A stretch of DNA of 64,000 bases from Falsiroseomonas sp051433165 (GTDB taxonomy: Bacteria; Pseudomonadota; Alphaproteobacteria; Acetobacterales; Acetobacteraceae): assembly GCF_051433165.1 (NCBI RefSeq), contig NZ_JBHMFS010000002.1, positions 1 to 64,000 on the forward strand. The letters are read 5' to 3'. Positions 33,372 through 42,170 of the stretch are shown in pieces; position 1 is the first letter of the stretch; each line of letters starts with the position of its first letter. A program made the translations under genes and the position numbers. A model generated the notes under the pieces. The model did no database searches. It worked only from the letters and a program-made list of their open reading frames with translations, and was not told the origin of the DNA.

Positions 33372-33872
33372 TCAGGCCGGGACGCGGGATGCGGGCAGCG
33401 CGCGAGACAATAGCCCCCGCAGCGCCTCCGCGTCGAACCTGGCGCCGGCATCCAGCGGCATGGCAGCCGCGGCGCGCAGCAGGGATGGGTGCAACTCCAC
33501 GCCATCCGCCGTCACGCGGAACAGCCCGGCCATCCAGGCGCTGCGCCCCATCACCTCGACCAGCGCCAGCAGCCGCAGGCACAGCGCCAGGCCGGGCAGG
33601 GTGGCGAGGTCCGCGCGGCGGTCGACCGCCTCGGCCCAGGACCGCGCATCGCGGTCGGCGATGGCGAAGACGATGGCCGCCCCCTCCGGCCCCCGGAACA
33701 GCAGGCGGCGCACCGGACCCCACTGGCCGGACTGCGCATGGGCGCGCGCCGCATCCCAGGCGCCGAGCAGCGCCGTGGGGGTCACCGCGGGCAGGTCTGT
33801 GGGCGACAGCGCAATGGCGTAGGACAGGCTGCCATCATCGGCGGCGGCCAGGGTGATCGCGTTTTCCAGCAT
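33372..33872 (-). CDS. Hypothetical protein
   Basis: The product has 166 residues from ATG 33872, 22 bases upstream of the lipoprotein gene on the same strand. It is Ala/Leu-rich with mixed strand and helix pattern and no signal peptide or membrane helix. Segments such as LRLLALVEVMGRSAWMAGLF and RGLLSRALPASR look helical. No motif I can assign is present. It is divergent from the amidase gene across a 62-base gap. Codon use is like its neighbours, which supports a real gene. Confidence 0.55.
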   Translation of the reverse strand: MLENAITLAAADDGSLSYAIALSPTDLPAVTPTALLGAWDAARAHAQSGQWGPVRRLLFRGPEGAAIVFAIADRDARSWAEAVDRRADLATLPGLALCLRLLALVEVMGRSAWMAGLFRVTADGVELHPSLLRAAAAMPLDAGARFDAEALRGLLSRALPASRVPA

Positions 33873-33934
33873 GCGGTCTATGTGGCACCGCGCAGCGTCT
33901 TCGCAAACGCCCCTCCACGTGCCCTGATGCGGGC

Positions 33935-35206
33935 ATGACCGAACCGAACCGGATGACCGCCACCGAAGCCGCCCGCGCGATCGCCGCCGGCCGGCTCTCC
34001 GCCACCGAACTGATGGAGGCCTGCCTGGCCCGCGCCGCGGCGCGGGAGCCGACGGTGCGCGCCTTCGTCCACCTGGACCCCGCGCAGGCGCGGCGCAACG
34101 CGGCGAAGGCCCGGCCCGGCCCGCTGCACGGCATTCCCGTGGGCGTGAAGGACGTGCTGGATACGGCGGACATGCCCACGGGCTATGGATCCCCGATCTG
34201 GGCCGGGCACCCGCCGCGGGGCGATTCGGCTGCCGTGGCCGCGGCGCGGGCTGCCGGCGGCGTCATCATGGGCAAGACCGTCACCACCGAATTCGCCACC
34301 CGCAGCCCGGGCGCCACCAGCAACCCGCACAATGCGGCGCATACGCCGGGCGGGTCTTCCTCCGGCTCCGCCGCCGCGGTGGCGGATTTCATGCTGCCGG
34401 TCGCCTTCGGCACGCAGACCGCGGGCAGCATCGTGCGGCCGGCGGCTTATTGCGGCGTGGTCGGCTTCAAGCCGAGCTACGGCACCCTGCATCGCGGCGG
34501 CATGAAGGTATGCTCCGAGAGCCTCGACACCATCGGCATCATGTCCCGCAGCCTGGCCGATTGCGCGCTGGCGATGGGCGCCATGACCGGACGCGACCAC
34601 CCCGACCCCGAGGCGAAACGAGATCGCCCGCCGCGCCTGCTGCTCAGCCTGGGCCAGGCGCCGGGCGATGCGGCGCCGGAGACGGTGGCGCTGCTGCACC
34701 GCGTGGCAGACGCCGCCCGCGCCGCCGGGGCGGAGGTGGTGGAAGCGCCGCTGCCGCCCGCCCTGCTGGAAGCCGCCGAGCTGCACCCCTTCATGATGAA
34801 CATGGAAACCCGCCAGGGCCTGGCCTGGGAGATTGCCGAGGCGCGGGCGCAGATGTCGGCCGTGCTGCTCGACCGGATGGACTGGGCCGGTGGCTTTCCT
34901 CCTGCCAAGCTGGATGAGGCGCGCCGCGCCGCCATGGCCGCCCGTGCCGCCTTCCTGGACTGGACCGCCGGCTTCGACGCGGTGCTGACCCCCTCCGCCC
35001 CCGGCGAGGCGCCTGCGGGGCTGGCCTATACCGGTGATGCCACCTTCAACCTGCTCTGGACGTTGCTGCATGGCCCGAACGTGACCATCCCCGCCGGCAC
35101 CGGCCCGGCCGGGCTGCCGCTGGGCGTGCAGCTCGTCGGCCGGATCGGCGAGGATCCGGCGCTGCTGGGGACGACACGCTGGGTGCAGGCGGCGCTGGAA
35201 CACTGA
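33935..35206 (+). CDS. Amidase signature family hydrolase
   Basis: The protein has 423 residues from ATG 33935. The Ser-cisSer-Lys triad can be placed: Lys72 in GVKDVLDT, Ser141 in TPGGSSSGSAAAVA, and nucleophile Ser165 in GTQTAGSIVRPAAY. The 69- and 24-residue spacings are those of compact amidase signature enzymes such as malonamidase. It hydrolyses a C-N amide bond. It is shorter than GatA and no gatB or gatC is nearby, so it is a catabolic amidase rather than an amidotransferase subunit. Substrate is unknown. It stands alone on the plus strand. Confidence 0.88.
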   Translation: MTEPNRMTATEAARAIAAGRLSATELMEACLARAAAREPTVRAFVHLDPAQARRNAAKARPGPLHGIPVGVKDVLDTADMPTGYGSPIWAGHPPRGDSAAVAAARAAGGVIMGKTVTTEFATRSPGATSNPHNAAHTPGGSSSGSAAAVADFMLPVAFGTQTAGSIVRPAAYCGVVGFKPSYGTLHRGGMKVCSESLDTIGIMSRSLADCALAMGAMTGRDHPDPEAKRDRPPRLLLSLGQAPGDAAPETVALLHRVADAARAAGAEVVEAPLPPALLEAAELHPFMMNMETRQGLAWEIAEARAQMSAVLLDRMDWAGGFPPAKLDEARRAAMAARAAFLDWTAGFDAVLTPSAPGEAPAGLAYTGDATFNLLWTLLHGPNVTIPAGTGPAGLPLGVQLVGRIGEDPALLGTTRWVQAALEH

Positions 35207-35269
35207 GGTCGCAGGGTCTTTGCTCACCAGCGATCCGGAGCGGCTGGCGGCGGACCCGCCGGCCTTCGC

Positions 35270-35296
35270 GCGGCTCAGCCACCCAGGCTGAGCCGC
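35270..35296. terminator. 11-bp perfect hairpin at the 3' end of the methyltransferase gene
   Basis: GCGGCTCAGCC (35270-35280) pairs perfectly with GGCTGAGCCGC (35286-35296) around ACCCA. It overlaps the minus-strand methyltransferase stop codon (35275-35277) and lies 64 bases after the convergent amidase. It probably acts as a shared transcript-end structure; no U tract is present. Confidence 0.6.
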
Positions 35297-36489
35297 CGGC
35301 CGAACCCCGGCTCGCCGAACCAGCGCACATGCTCCGCCACCAGGTCCAGCGACAGCGCCGCGCCCTCCGGCAGGGCGATCTGCAGCCGCGTCTCGACGGA
35401 GGCGCCGGGCGGCAGCGGCGCCTTGAGGAACTGGTGGCGGCGCCAGTTGCGGTCGGCCAGCGTGCCATCCGGCTTTAAAAGCAGCAGGCCGAGATTGACC
35501 GCGCCGCGATGCGCGCCGGAGGGCAGCCAGTCTGCGCTGCCCTGGTTCTCCACCCGCAGCAGCAGGTCCAGCCCTTTCGCATCCGGCCGCAGCGACAGCA
35601 CCTGGATCCCGGCCACCAGCCCATCCCGCTGCCGGCTGTCCGGACCGATATCGACGGCGGCCGCGCCGCGATGCAGCACGAACATCCGGAAGCCTTCCAG
35701 CACCGGCCGCGCCAATTCGCGATAGGTGTCCGCGGCGGGGCGCGGCGGTGGTGGGCCGCGCTCGAACTCATGCGCGTAAAGGGCCTGGAATTCCGCCACC
35801 GGCAGCATGCGCGGCCGGACGGTGAACAGGCCAACCTCCATCCGCACGAAGCCCTGCGCCTGGGCCGCTTCCCAGATCGCCTGCACGTGGATGTCGTTCT
35901 CGATCACGCCATGCCGGTGCATCTCGGCCTGGGAGGAGGCGGCGCCGGAATGGCGTGGGCCGGGCTCCATGAAGATGGCGCTGCCATCGGTCGCCAGCAC
36001 GCGGGCGAATTCCGCGATCACCGCGGCCTGGTCCGGCACGTGGTGGAAGGCCTCGTGGCACAGGATACGGTCCTGGCTGCCGGATGCGACCGCCAGGCGG
36101 ATGCCGTCATAGGGCGCATAGCGCAGCTTGCCGGCGAGTTCCGGATGGTAGCGCGCATCATGCGCCGCGGCCGCCTCCAGCGCCCTGGGTGCGATATCCG
36201 TCGCCACCACCCGGCAGCCCGCCTGGGCCAGTTCCCGCCCCAGCCAGGCGACACCGCAGCCGAATTCCAGCACCCGCAGGCCGGGCGAGAGGTCTGCCGC
36301 CTCCAGCATCGCGCCCAGCCGCATCAGGTTCGGCCCGGCCTTGTCGAGCGGCGCGAAGGGCTTGCGGAAGCTCCAGTGCTCCGGCGTCAGATCGGCATGG
36401 GAGGCATCGGCGCGCCGCGCATGTTCGGCCAACGGAAGCTCCGCGATCAGGTGGCGGACATCGATGGGCTTGTCTGCCGCGGAACTCAC
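35275..36489 (-). CDS. SAM-dependent methyltransferase with C-terminal beta domain
   Basis: The product has 404 residues from GTG 36489, overlapping the upstream cofactor gene by GTGA; reading further upstream gives low-complexity Arg-rich sequence. The class I methyltransferase domain has motif I RVLEFGCGVAWLGRELA (about residues 72-88), the acidic TDIAPRALE strand end and HEAFHHVPD. Residues from about 275 to 404 form an extra beta-rich domain (LDLLLRVENQGSADWLP, then a charged C-terminal strand) of the kind seen in enzymes acting on surface glycans. Translational coupling to a molybdenum-cofactor gene is unexpected for such an enzyme. Substrate unknown. Confidence 0.8.
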   Translation of the reverse strand: MSSAADKPIDVRHLIAELPLAEHARRADASHADLTPEHWSFRKPFAPLDKAGPNLMRLGAMLEAADLSPGLRVLEFGCGVAWLGRELAQAGCRVVATDIAPRALEAAAAHDARYHPELAGKLRYAPYDGIRLAVASGSQDRILCHEAFHHVPDQAAVIAEFARVLATDGSAIFMEPGPRHSGAASSQAEMHRHGVIENDIHVQAIWEAAQAQGFVRMEVGLFTVRPRMLPVAEFQALYAHEFERGPPPPRPAADTYRELARPVLEGFRMFVLHRGAAAVDIGPDSRQRDGLVAGIQVLSLRPDAKGLDLLLRVENQGSADWLPSGAHRGAVNLGLLLLKPDGTLADRNWRRHQFLKAPLPPGASVETRLQIALPEGAALSLDLVAEHVRWFGEPGFGRRLSLGG

Positions 36490-38141
36490 CGTCGCGCCGC
36501 CATGTCCGGCAGGCCCTTCAGGCTTTCCGTCGTGTCGAAGTCGCGCAGCACGGCGTCGCTGGCCATCTCGACCTCGACCAGCCGGTCCGCGTGCTTGGCG
36601 GCCAGGTGGCGGGCGCCGATATCGCCGGTGATGGCCAGCATATCGGGCAGGAATTCGCGCGACCACAGCATCGGGTTGCCCTGCTTGCCGCGGAAGGTGG
36701 GCTGCACGATGGCGCGGCTTTCATCCGGATCGAAGGCGGACATCAGCCGGTCGAACATGGCGGCAGTGACCAGCGGCATGTCGCCGAGGCAGACCATGAT
36801 GCCCTCCGCCTCCGCCGGCACCGCCGCCAGCCCGGCCTTGAGGGAGGAGGACAGGCCCTCCGCATAGGCGTCCGCATGCGCGAACAGCACCGGCCGCCCG
36901 GCCAATGCTTCCTCGATGCGCTCCCGCTCATGCCCCGTGACGACGATGACCGGGGAGGCGTGGGAGGCAAGCACATTGTCCACGACCCGCAGAATCATCG
37001 GCACGCCCTTGCTGTCCGGAACCAGCAGCTTGTTCAGCGGCGCCATGCGGCGGGACCGTCCGGCGGCGAGCACCAGGGCGCAGACGGTGCGCGCCCGGCG
37101 CGGCGCGTTGGTCAGCGGCGGGGTGCGCGGTGCCTCGGCGCGGGGCAGGGGGCGCTGCTCGATCTCCTTCAGCAGCCCGCCGACACCCATGCCCATGATG
37201 TCCCGCGGCGTGACCTTGCGGCCGGCGAAGAAGCGGGCGAGCACCCAGTCGAAGCCGTTCAGCTTCGGGCTGCGGGCGCAGCCGGGCAGCACCATGGCCG
37301 GCACCTCGCCGATGCGGCCGAGGCAGATCAGATTGCCCGGGTCCACCGGCATGCCGAAATGCTCGATGGTTCCGCCGGCGCGGATGATGGCGGAGGGGCC
37401 GATATCGCGTCGGTCCACTACGGCGGAGGCGCCGGCGATCAGCAGCAGCTCCGCCCCTGCGCGCTTCAGGCGCGTCAGCGCATCCGCCACCGGCCCTTCC
37501 TCATGCCGCACGCGTTCCACCGGCAGCATGGTGCCAAGCAGAGCGCGGATGCGGGTCTCGGTTGCCTCCACCGCGCCTTCCATGACGCTTTCCTTGATGC
37601 CGGGCAGTTCCGTCAGCACCAGGCCGACGCTGAGCGGCCGGAAGGGGTGCACGGCCAGCGCCTGGCCGGCCTTACGGCCGCGCGCGAGCGCCTCCACCAC
37701 CGCCAGCACCTTTCCGGGCACGGCGAAGGGGATGATCTTGATGGTGGCCAGCATCTCCTTCGTCTCGACCACGGTGTGGTTCGGCAGGGTGGCAATGGTG
37801 ATGCTTTCATCCACCGCGTTGATGCGCTCGATCAGCGCGGCATCCAGCGTGAACAGGCCGGGGCTTTCGGCGAACAGGTTCACCCGGCCGGTGGCGGCGC
37901 GGGACCGTGCGACCAACGGCGCCATGAGCGCATCGGCCAGGCGATCCGCCGCCTCATCCTCCGGCACGTCGCCGGCTTCGAGACGCGCGGTGATGACGTC
38001 CCGCCTCCCGGCTTCCCGCAAGGTGGCGATGGCGGCGTCATCCAGCACCATGCCCTTCTTCAGCACCTTGCCGGTCAGGCGGACGGTGTGGGCGAGGACG
38101 GCGCCGCGGGCTTCATCCAGCGGAGTGGGACCGAAATTCAT
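36486..38141 (-). CDS. Molybdopterin-binding / MobA-like nucleotidyltransferase fusion
   Basis: The protein has 551 residues from ATG 38141 in two parts. Residues 1-340 form a molybdopterin-binding (MoaB/MoeA-fold) domain, with GAELLLIAGASAVVDRRDIG and the late MVLPGCARSPKLNGFDWVLA segment. Residues 350-551 are a MocA/MobA-type NTP transferase, starting with the nucleotide-binding signature LVLAAGRSRRMAPLNKLL and containing VCLGDMPLVTAAMFDRL, whose Asp is the metal ligand. By family the second part adds CMP or GMP to molybdopterin. The same fusion accompanies xdhC/cox accessory genes in other alphaproteobacteria. It prepares MCD for a xanthine oxidase-type molybdoenzyme. Confidence 0.87.
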   Translation of the reverse strand: MNFGPTPLDEARGAVLAHTVRLTGKVLKKGMVLDDAAIATLREAGRRDVITARLEAGDVPEDEAADRLADALMAPLVARSRAATGRVNLFAESPGLFTLDAALIERINAVDESITIATLPNHTVVETKEMLATIKIIPFAVPGKVLAVVEALARGRKAGQALAVHPFRPLSVGLVLTELPGIKESVMEGAVEATETRIRALLGTMLPVERVRHEEGPVADALTRLKRAGAELLLIAGASAVVDRRDIGPSAIIRAGGTIEHFGMPVDPGNLICLGRIGEVPAMVLPGCARSPKLNGFDWVLARFFAGRKVTPRDIMGMGVGGLLKEIEQRPLPRAEAPRTPPLTNAPRRARTVCALVLAAGRSRRMAPLNKLLVPDSKGVPMILRVVDNVLASHASPVIVVTGHERERIEEALAGRPVLFAHADAYAEGLSSSLKAGLAAVPAEAEGIMVCLGDMPLVTAAMFDRLMSAFDPDESRAIVQPTFRGKQGNPMLWSREFLPDMLAITGDIGARHLAAKHADRLVEVEMASDAVLRDFDTTESLKGLPDMAARR

Positions 38142-38881
38142 GTCTTGTCCGGCTTTGGCCCGCGGGCGGTTTCAGATGCCGCGCCGCGAAGCAGGTTCTC
38201 AGATGCCGCTCCGCGGCGGGCCGCGACGATCTGGGCGAGAATGGAGACCGCGATTTCCGCGGCAGTGATGGCGCCGATATCGAGCCCGACCGGCGCGTGG
38301 ATACGCGCCAGCTCCGCCTCCGTCAGCCCGGCCTCGCGCAGTCTTTCCAGGCGCTTGGCATGCGTCTTTCGACTGCCGAGGCAGCCGATATAGAAGGCAG
38401 GACTACGCAGCGTGACCTCCAGCGCCGGGTCGTCCAGCTTCGGGTCGTGGGTCAGCGTGACCACCGCGGTGCGGGTATCGGGCGCCAACGCTGTCATCGC
38501 CTCATCCGGCCAGTCGCCCGAAATGGCAACCTCGGCGCCCAGCCGTTCCTCGGTCGCGAAGGCGCGACGCGGGTCTACCACCGTCACGGCATAGCCGAGC
38601 GTCGCCGCCATCGGCACCAGCGCCTGGGCGATATGCACCGCACCCACCACGACCAGCCGCAGTGGCGGGTTGTGCGGATGGATGAACCAGGTCTCGCCGT
38701 CCAGCGCGACATTCCGGGCCTTGTCGGCGCGCAGCGCGGCGGCGGCCGCGGCAGCCAGGGCCTCCGGCACCGCATCATCGATGGACAGGCGCTGCGCGCC
38801 ATCGGGCAGGCGGGTCAGCAGCGCCACCGGGCGCTTGGCGGCGCGGGCGGCGTTCAGCCGGGCGAGAAGGTCGGGCGTCAT
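38138..38881 (-). CDS. XdhC/CoxI family protein, C-terminal Rossmann part
   Basis: The product has 247 residues from ATG 38881. XdhC-type chaperones bind and sulphurate the molybdenum cofactor before insertion into xanthine oxidase-family enzymes. Here the Rossmann domain is visible (PLRLVVVGAVHIAQAL, then VTVVDPRRAF), and the XdhC_C motif YIGCLGSRKTHAKRLERL is conserved. LARIHAPVGLDIGAITAAEI is also typical. The usual N-terminal XdhC domain is on the separate gene just upstream, overlapping by ATGA. The C-terminus carries a nine-residue peptide repeat (RGAASENLL, RGAASETAR) from a 27-bp DNA duplication. It overlaps the next gene by four bases. Confidence 0.88.
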   Translation of the reverse strand: MTPDLLARLNAARAAKRPVALLTRLPDGAQRLSIDDAVPEALAAAAAAALRADKARNVALDGETWFIHPHNPPLRLVVVGAVHIAQALVPMAATLGYAVTVVDPRRAFATEERLGAEVAISGDWPDEAMTALAPDTRTAVVTLTHDPKLDDPALEVTLRSPAFYIGCLGSRKTHAKRLERLREAGLTEAELARIHAPVGLDIGAITAAEIAVSILAQIVAARRGAASENLLRGAASETARGPKPDKT

Positions 38882-39201
38882 CCGAGCTTCTCGACAAAGA
38901 CCTTCAACTTGCCGCCGCAGGCCAGGCCCACTTCCCAGGCCCGATCATCCGAAATGCCGAAATCGAGCAGTTGCGGCGTGCCGGTCTGCATGGTCTGCCG
39001 CGCGACATCGGCCACCGCCCCCTCGATGCACCCACCGGAGACGCTGCCCTCCATCCGGCCGGAGGCCGTGACCACCAGGCGTGAGCCGGCAGGCCGCGGG
39101 GAGGACCCCCAGGTCTCGACCACCGTGGCAATCGCCACATCCTCCCCGGCCGCGCGCCAGGCGGCGGCGGTGGCGAGAAGGTCTTCGGATTCCGCGCTCA
39201 T
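38878..39201 (-). CDS. XdhC/CoxI N-terminal domain protein
   Basis: The product has 107 residues from ATG 39201. It corresponds to the XdhC_CoxI N-terminal domain only: DVAIATVVETWGSSPRPAGS, then MEGSVSGGCIEGAVADVA with a conserved Cys, and LACGGKLKVFVE. It probably works together with the Rossmann protein downstream, with which it overlaps by four bases, as a split version of the single-chain CoxI/XdhC. It overlaps coxE on the other side in the same manner. Confidence 0.88.
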   Translation of the reverse strand: MSAESEDLLATAAAWRAAGEDVAIATVVETWGSSPRPAGSRLVVTASGRMEGSVSGGCIEGAVADVARQTMQTGTPQLLDFGISDDRAWEVGLACGGKLKVFVEKLG

Positions 39202-40421
39202 GCCGCGCTCCTCATTCGCCCGGCGCGCGGATCCGACAGGACGGAGACCAGGTCGCGCAGGCTCGCCAGATTATGGACCGGGCGGAATTCGTCCACATGC
39301 GGAAGCATCGCCCTGATGCCCTGAGACTTGGGCTGGAAGGCCGCGTAGCGCAACAGCGGGTTCAACCAGATCAGCCGGCGGCAGGATTTCTGCAGCCGGT
39401 CCGTGGCCTCCGACAGCCCGCGCGCCCCCTCCCGGTCCAGCCCATCCGTGATCAGCAGCACCACCGCGCCCTGGCCGAGCACCCGGCGCGACCATAGCCG
39501 GTTGAACAGGTCGAGCGAATCGCCGATGCGGGTGCCGCCCGACCAGTCCGGCACCGCATGGGCCACCGCCTCGAACGCCACCTCGGCGTCGCGGTGGCGC
39601 AGTGGGCGGGTGACGTTGGTCAGGCGGGTACCGAACAGGAAGGTGTGAACGCGGTCCCGGTCATGGGCGACGGCATGCAGGAAATGGATCAGGATCTGCG
39701 CGTAGCGGGCCATGCTGCCCGAGATATCGCAAAGGGCCACCAGCGGCGGCGGCCGCACCACACGGCGGCGACGGGAAATATCCAGGATCTCGCCGCCCGT
39801 GCGCAGGCTTTCACGGACGGTGGCGCGCAGATCGGTCACCGGGCCGCGCGGATCGGCACGGAAGCGGCGGGTGGGGCGGGCATCCAGCGGCAGCACCAGG
39901 CGGCGGATTTCGCGCTTGGCGGCGGCGAGGTCCGCGGCGGACATCGCTTCGAAATCGATCGATTGCAGCCGTTCACGCTCGCTGACCGTGAAGGTCATGT
40001 CGACGCGTTCCTCGGGCGGTTCCTCGGTGGGCTTGGGCGGCTTCGGCCGGTCGCCCTGCATGGCTTCCGCCAGCCGGCGCTGGGCCGGGGCGGGCTTCGC
40101 CTGTTCCTTGAAGCCGTCCATCAGGGCCATGGCGGTGGCGTGGCGGGCTGCCTCCGGGTCGCGCCAGAACAGGCCGAAAGCCTGATCGAAGACGAAGAAA
40201 TGTTCGTGCCGGTGCACCATGGTGGCGCGCAGCGCGGCATGGGCTTGGCTGCGGTCACCGATATCGATGGCGGTCAGCGCCTCCGCCCCCGCCAGCATTT
40301 CCGTCGGCCCCACCGGCACGCCGGCGCGGCGCAGCAGGCGGCCGAATGCGAGCAGATTCACCGCCAAAGCGCCGCCGGGTTGGACCGGGGGCAGGGACAG
40401 CGATGATTTCGGCGGAATCAC
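39198..40421 (-). CDS. coxE: CoxE-like VWA domain protein
   Basis: The protein has 407 residues from GTG 40421, overlapping coxD by GTGA. The C-terminal von Willebrand A-type domain (about residues 225-400) has the metal-ion-dependent adhesion site DISGSMARY, then a Thr-containing SGGTRIGDSL loop and an Asp in LLITDGLDREG. The N-terminal part has PVGPTEMLAGAEAL and the HEHFFVFDQAFGLFWRD helix. CoxE acts with the AAA+ protein CoxD in inserting or sulphurating copper in the Mo-Cu site of CO dehydrogenase, by analogy with Oligotropha. A Glu/Pro-rich linker joins the halves. Confidence 0.88.
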   Translation of the reverse strand: MIPPKSSLSLPPVQPGGALAVNLLAFGRLLRRAGVPVGPTEMLAGAEALTAIDIGDRSQAHAALRATMVHRHEHFFVFDQAFGLFWRDPEAARHATAMALMDGFKEQAKPAPAQRRLAEAMQGDRPKPPKPTEEPPEERVDMTFTVSERERLQSIDFEAMSAADLAAAKREIRRLVLPLDARPTRRFRADPRGPVTDLRATVRESLRTGGEILDISRRRRVVRPPPLVALCDISGSMARYAQILIHFLHAVAHDRDRVHTFLFGTRLTNVTRPLRHRDAEVAFEAVAHAVPDWSGGTRIGDSLDLFNRLWSRRVLGQGAVVLLITDGLDREGARGLSEATDRLQKSCRRLIWLNPLLRYAAFQPKSQGIRAMLPHVDEFRPVHNLASLRDLVSVLSDPRAGRMRSAA

Positions 40422-41317
40422 GCCGCGCTGGCCTGCTTCGCCTCGGCCACCAGCCGGGCCGCCTCGGCGCCGCGGATCTTGGCGATGTCGTCCTGGTATT
40501 TCAGCAGCGCGCCCAGCGTTTCATCCACCAGGGCCGGTTCGAGTTCGCGGGCATTGAGCGCCGAAAGCGCCGCGGCCCAGTCGATGGTCTCGGCCACGCC
40601 TGGCGGCTTGAAGGTATCGGCACCCCGCACCGCCTGCACGAAGGCGACCACCTGGGCGGATAGCGCATCGCCCACCTGCGGCGCGCGGATCTTCAGGATG
40701 GCGCGCTCGCGGGCCGCGTCGGGGTAGTCCACCCAGTGATACAGGCAGCGCCGGCGGATGGCGTCATGCACCTCCCGCGTCCGGTTGCTGGTGATAACCA
40801 CCACGGGCGGCGTCGCCGCCTTCACCACGCCGAGTTCCGGGATGGAAAGCTGGAAATCCGCCAGGATTTCCAGAAGGAAGGCCTCGAACGGCTCATCCGC
40901 CCGGTCCAGCTCATCGATCAGCAGGACGGCCGGCTCGCCTTCGAGCGCATCCAGCAGCGGGCGGGATTGCAGGAAGCGGCGGTCATAGATGCCGCGTTCC
41001 AGCGCCGCGCGGTCCCCGGCCTCGCCGCTGGCTTCCGCCAGGCGGATCGCCATGAGCTGGCGGGCGTGGTTCCACTCATAGGCGGCGGAGGCCAGGTCCA
41101 TGCCGTCATAGCATTGCAGCCGCACCAGCCGGCGCGGCAGTTGCGCGGCGAGGACCTTGGCGATCTCCGTCTTGCCGGTGCCGGGCTCCCCTTCCAGGAA
41201 GATCGGCCGGTGCATCCGCAGCGCCAGGTGGATGGTGGTGGCCAGCTGGCGATCGGCGACATAGCCGCCTTCCGCCAGCAGGCGCTGTGTGGCTGGCACG
41301 TCAGCGGGCATGCTCAC
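40418..41317 (-). CDS. coxD: CoxD-like MoxR family AAA+ ATPase
   Basis: The protein has 299 residues from ATG 41317. Walker A is GEPGTGKTE (about residues 43-51), Walker B is AVLLIDELDRADE, and sensor 1 is VVVITSNRTRE; the arginine-finger region is AIRRRCLYHWVDYP. MoxR ATPases act as chaperones for metalloenzyme assembly, usually with a VWA partner, here CoxE. In Oligotropha CoxD supports maturation of the CO dehydrogenase active site. The gene overlaps coxG upstream and coxE downstream, so translation of the three is coupled. Confidence 0.92.
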   Translation of the reverse strand: MSMPADVPATQRLLAEGGYVADRQLATTIHLALRMHRPIFLEGEPGTGKTEIAKVLAAQLPRRLVRLQCYDGMDLASAAYEWNHARQLMAIRLAEASGEAGDRAALERGIYDRRFLQSRPLLDALEGEPAVLLIDELDRADEPFEAFLLEILADFQLSIPELGVVKAATPPVVVITSNRTREVHDAIRRRCLYHWVDYPDAARERAILKIRAPQVGDALSAQVVAFVQAVRGADTFKPPGVAETIDWAAALSALNARELEPALVDETLGALLKYQDDIAKIRGAEAARLVAEAKQASAA

Positions 41318-42003
41318 GTCAGGAAGATCAGCGCGAGTACGACGATCATCGCGGCACCGCCAATCCAGACCTGGGCCGGGAAGCCCAAGAAATCCTGCGT
41401 CAGCAGCCGCAGCGGCAGCGGCATCTGCGCCGGCGCCGGGTTCGGGCGCTGCACCGGACCACCCGGAGACATGCCATCCGCGCCATGCTGGGTGATCGGC
41501 GCGGCCGCACCCGGGTCGGCCAGGTATTCGGTATCCGTCCCCGCCACGGCGACGGGCTCCGCCGGCTGAAGCTGGGCGGCGAAGCGGTCGAAGAACTGGT
41601 CGGCCATGGACTTGGCCGTGCTGTCGATCAGCCGCGCGCCGAGCTGCGCCATCTTGCCGCCAACCTGCGCCTTCACATTGTAGCGCAGCAGCGTGTCCGT
41701 CGGCCCCAGCTCATCCAGCGCCACATCCGCGCCGCCCTTGGCGAAGCCCATCGCCCCGCCCTGGCCCTCGCCCGAGATGGTGTAGGATTCCGGGGGCACG
41801 ATATTCGAAAGCTGCACCTTGCCGCCGAACTTGGCCGACATCGGGCCGAGCTTCATCGAGACCTTGGCCTGGAACTGATCCTCGCCGATGCGCTCGACGC
41901 TCTCGCAGCCCGGAATCGCGGCCCGCAGGACCTCGGGATCGTTCAATGCCGCCCAAACCCGTTCGCGCGCTGCGCCGATGCGCCGTTCACCGGTCATTTC
42001 CAT
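41314..42003 (-). CDS. coxG: CoxG family SRPBCC protein
   Basis: The protein has 229 residues from ATG 42003. The START/SRPBCC fold covers about residues 1-150 (MTGERRIGAARERVWAALND, then IPGCESVERIGEDQFQAKVS), as in CoxG. CoxG has been proposed to anchor CO dehydrogenase to the membrane. In agreement, a proline-rich linker is followed by one C-terminal membrane helix (FPAQVWIGGAAMIVVLALIF). It is first in the coupled accessory operon and is divergent from the antiporter gene across a 167-base gap that should hold both promoters. Confidence 0.9.
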   Translation of the reverse strand: MEMTGERRIGAARERVWAALNDPEVLRAAIPGCESVERIGEDQFQAKVSMKLGPMSAKFGGKVQLSNIVPPESYTISGEGQGGAMGFAKGGADVALDELGPTDTLLRYNVKAQVGGKMAQLGARLIDSTAKSMADQFFDRFAAQLQPAEPVAVAGTDTEYLADPGAAAPITQHGADGMSPGGPVQRPNPAPAQMPLPLRLLTQDFLGFPAQVWIGGAAMIVVLALIFLT

Positions 42004-42170
42004 GCGTGGGATCTCCGCCTTGCAGCCGCGGAAGGTAGGCCCGGCAGCGCGGCTCGGAAAGGGCAGGCGGTGCAGAACCTGCCGAGGCCGGCGTGCAGCG
42101 CGGCATCGTGACGATCCGCGGCGAAGGGATTAAGGCTGCCCGGGGAATTGGCTGGATTGGGGATCGAGGC

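Noticed and set aside
36084..38393. A 769-codon plus-strand open frame opposite the cofactor genes
   Set aside because: It lies antisense to the methyltransferase, molybdopterin fusion and XdhC genes, which have clear motifs; the translation is compositionally biased.
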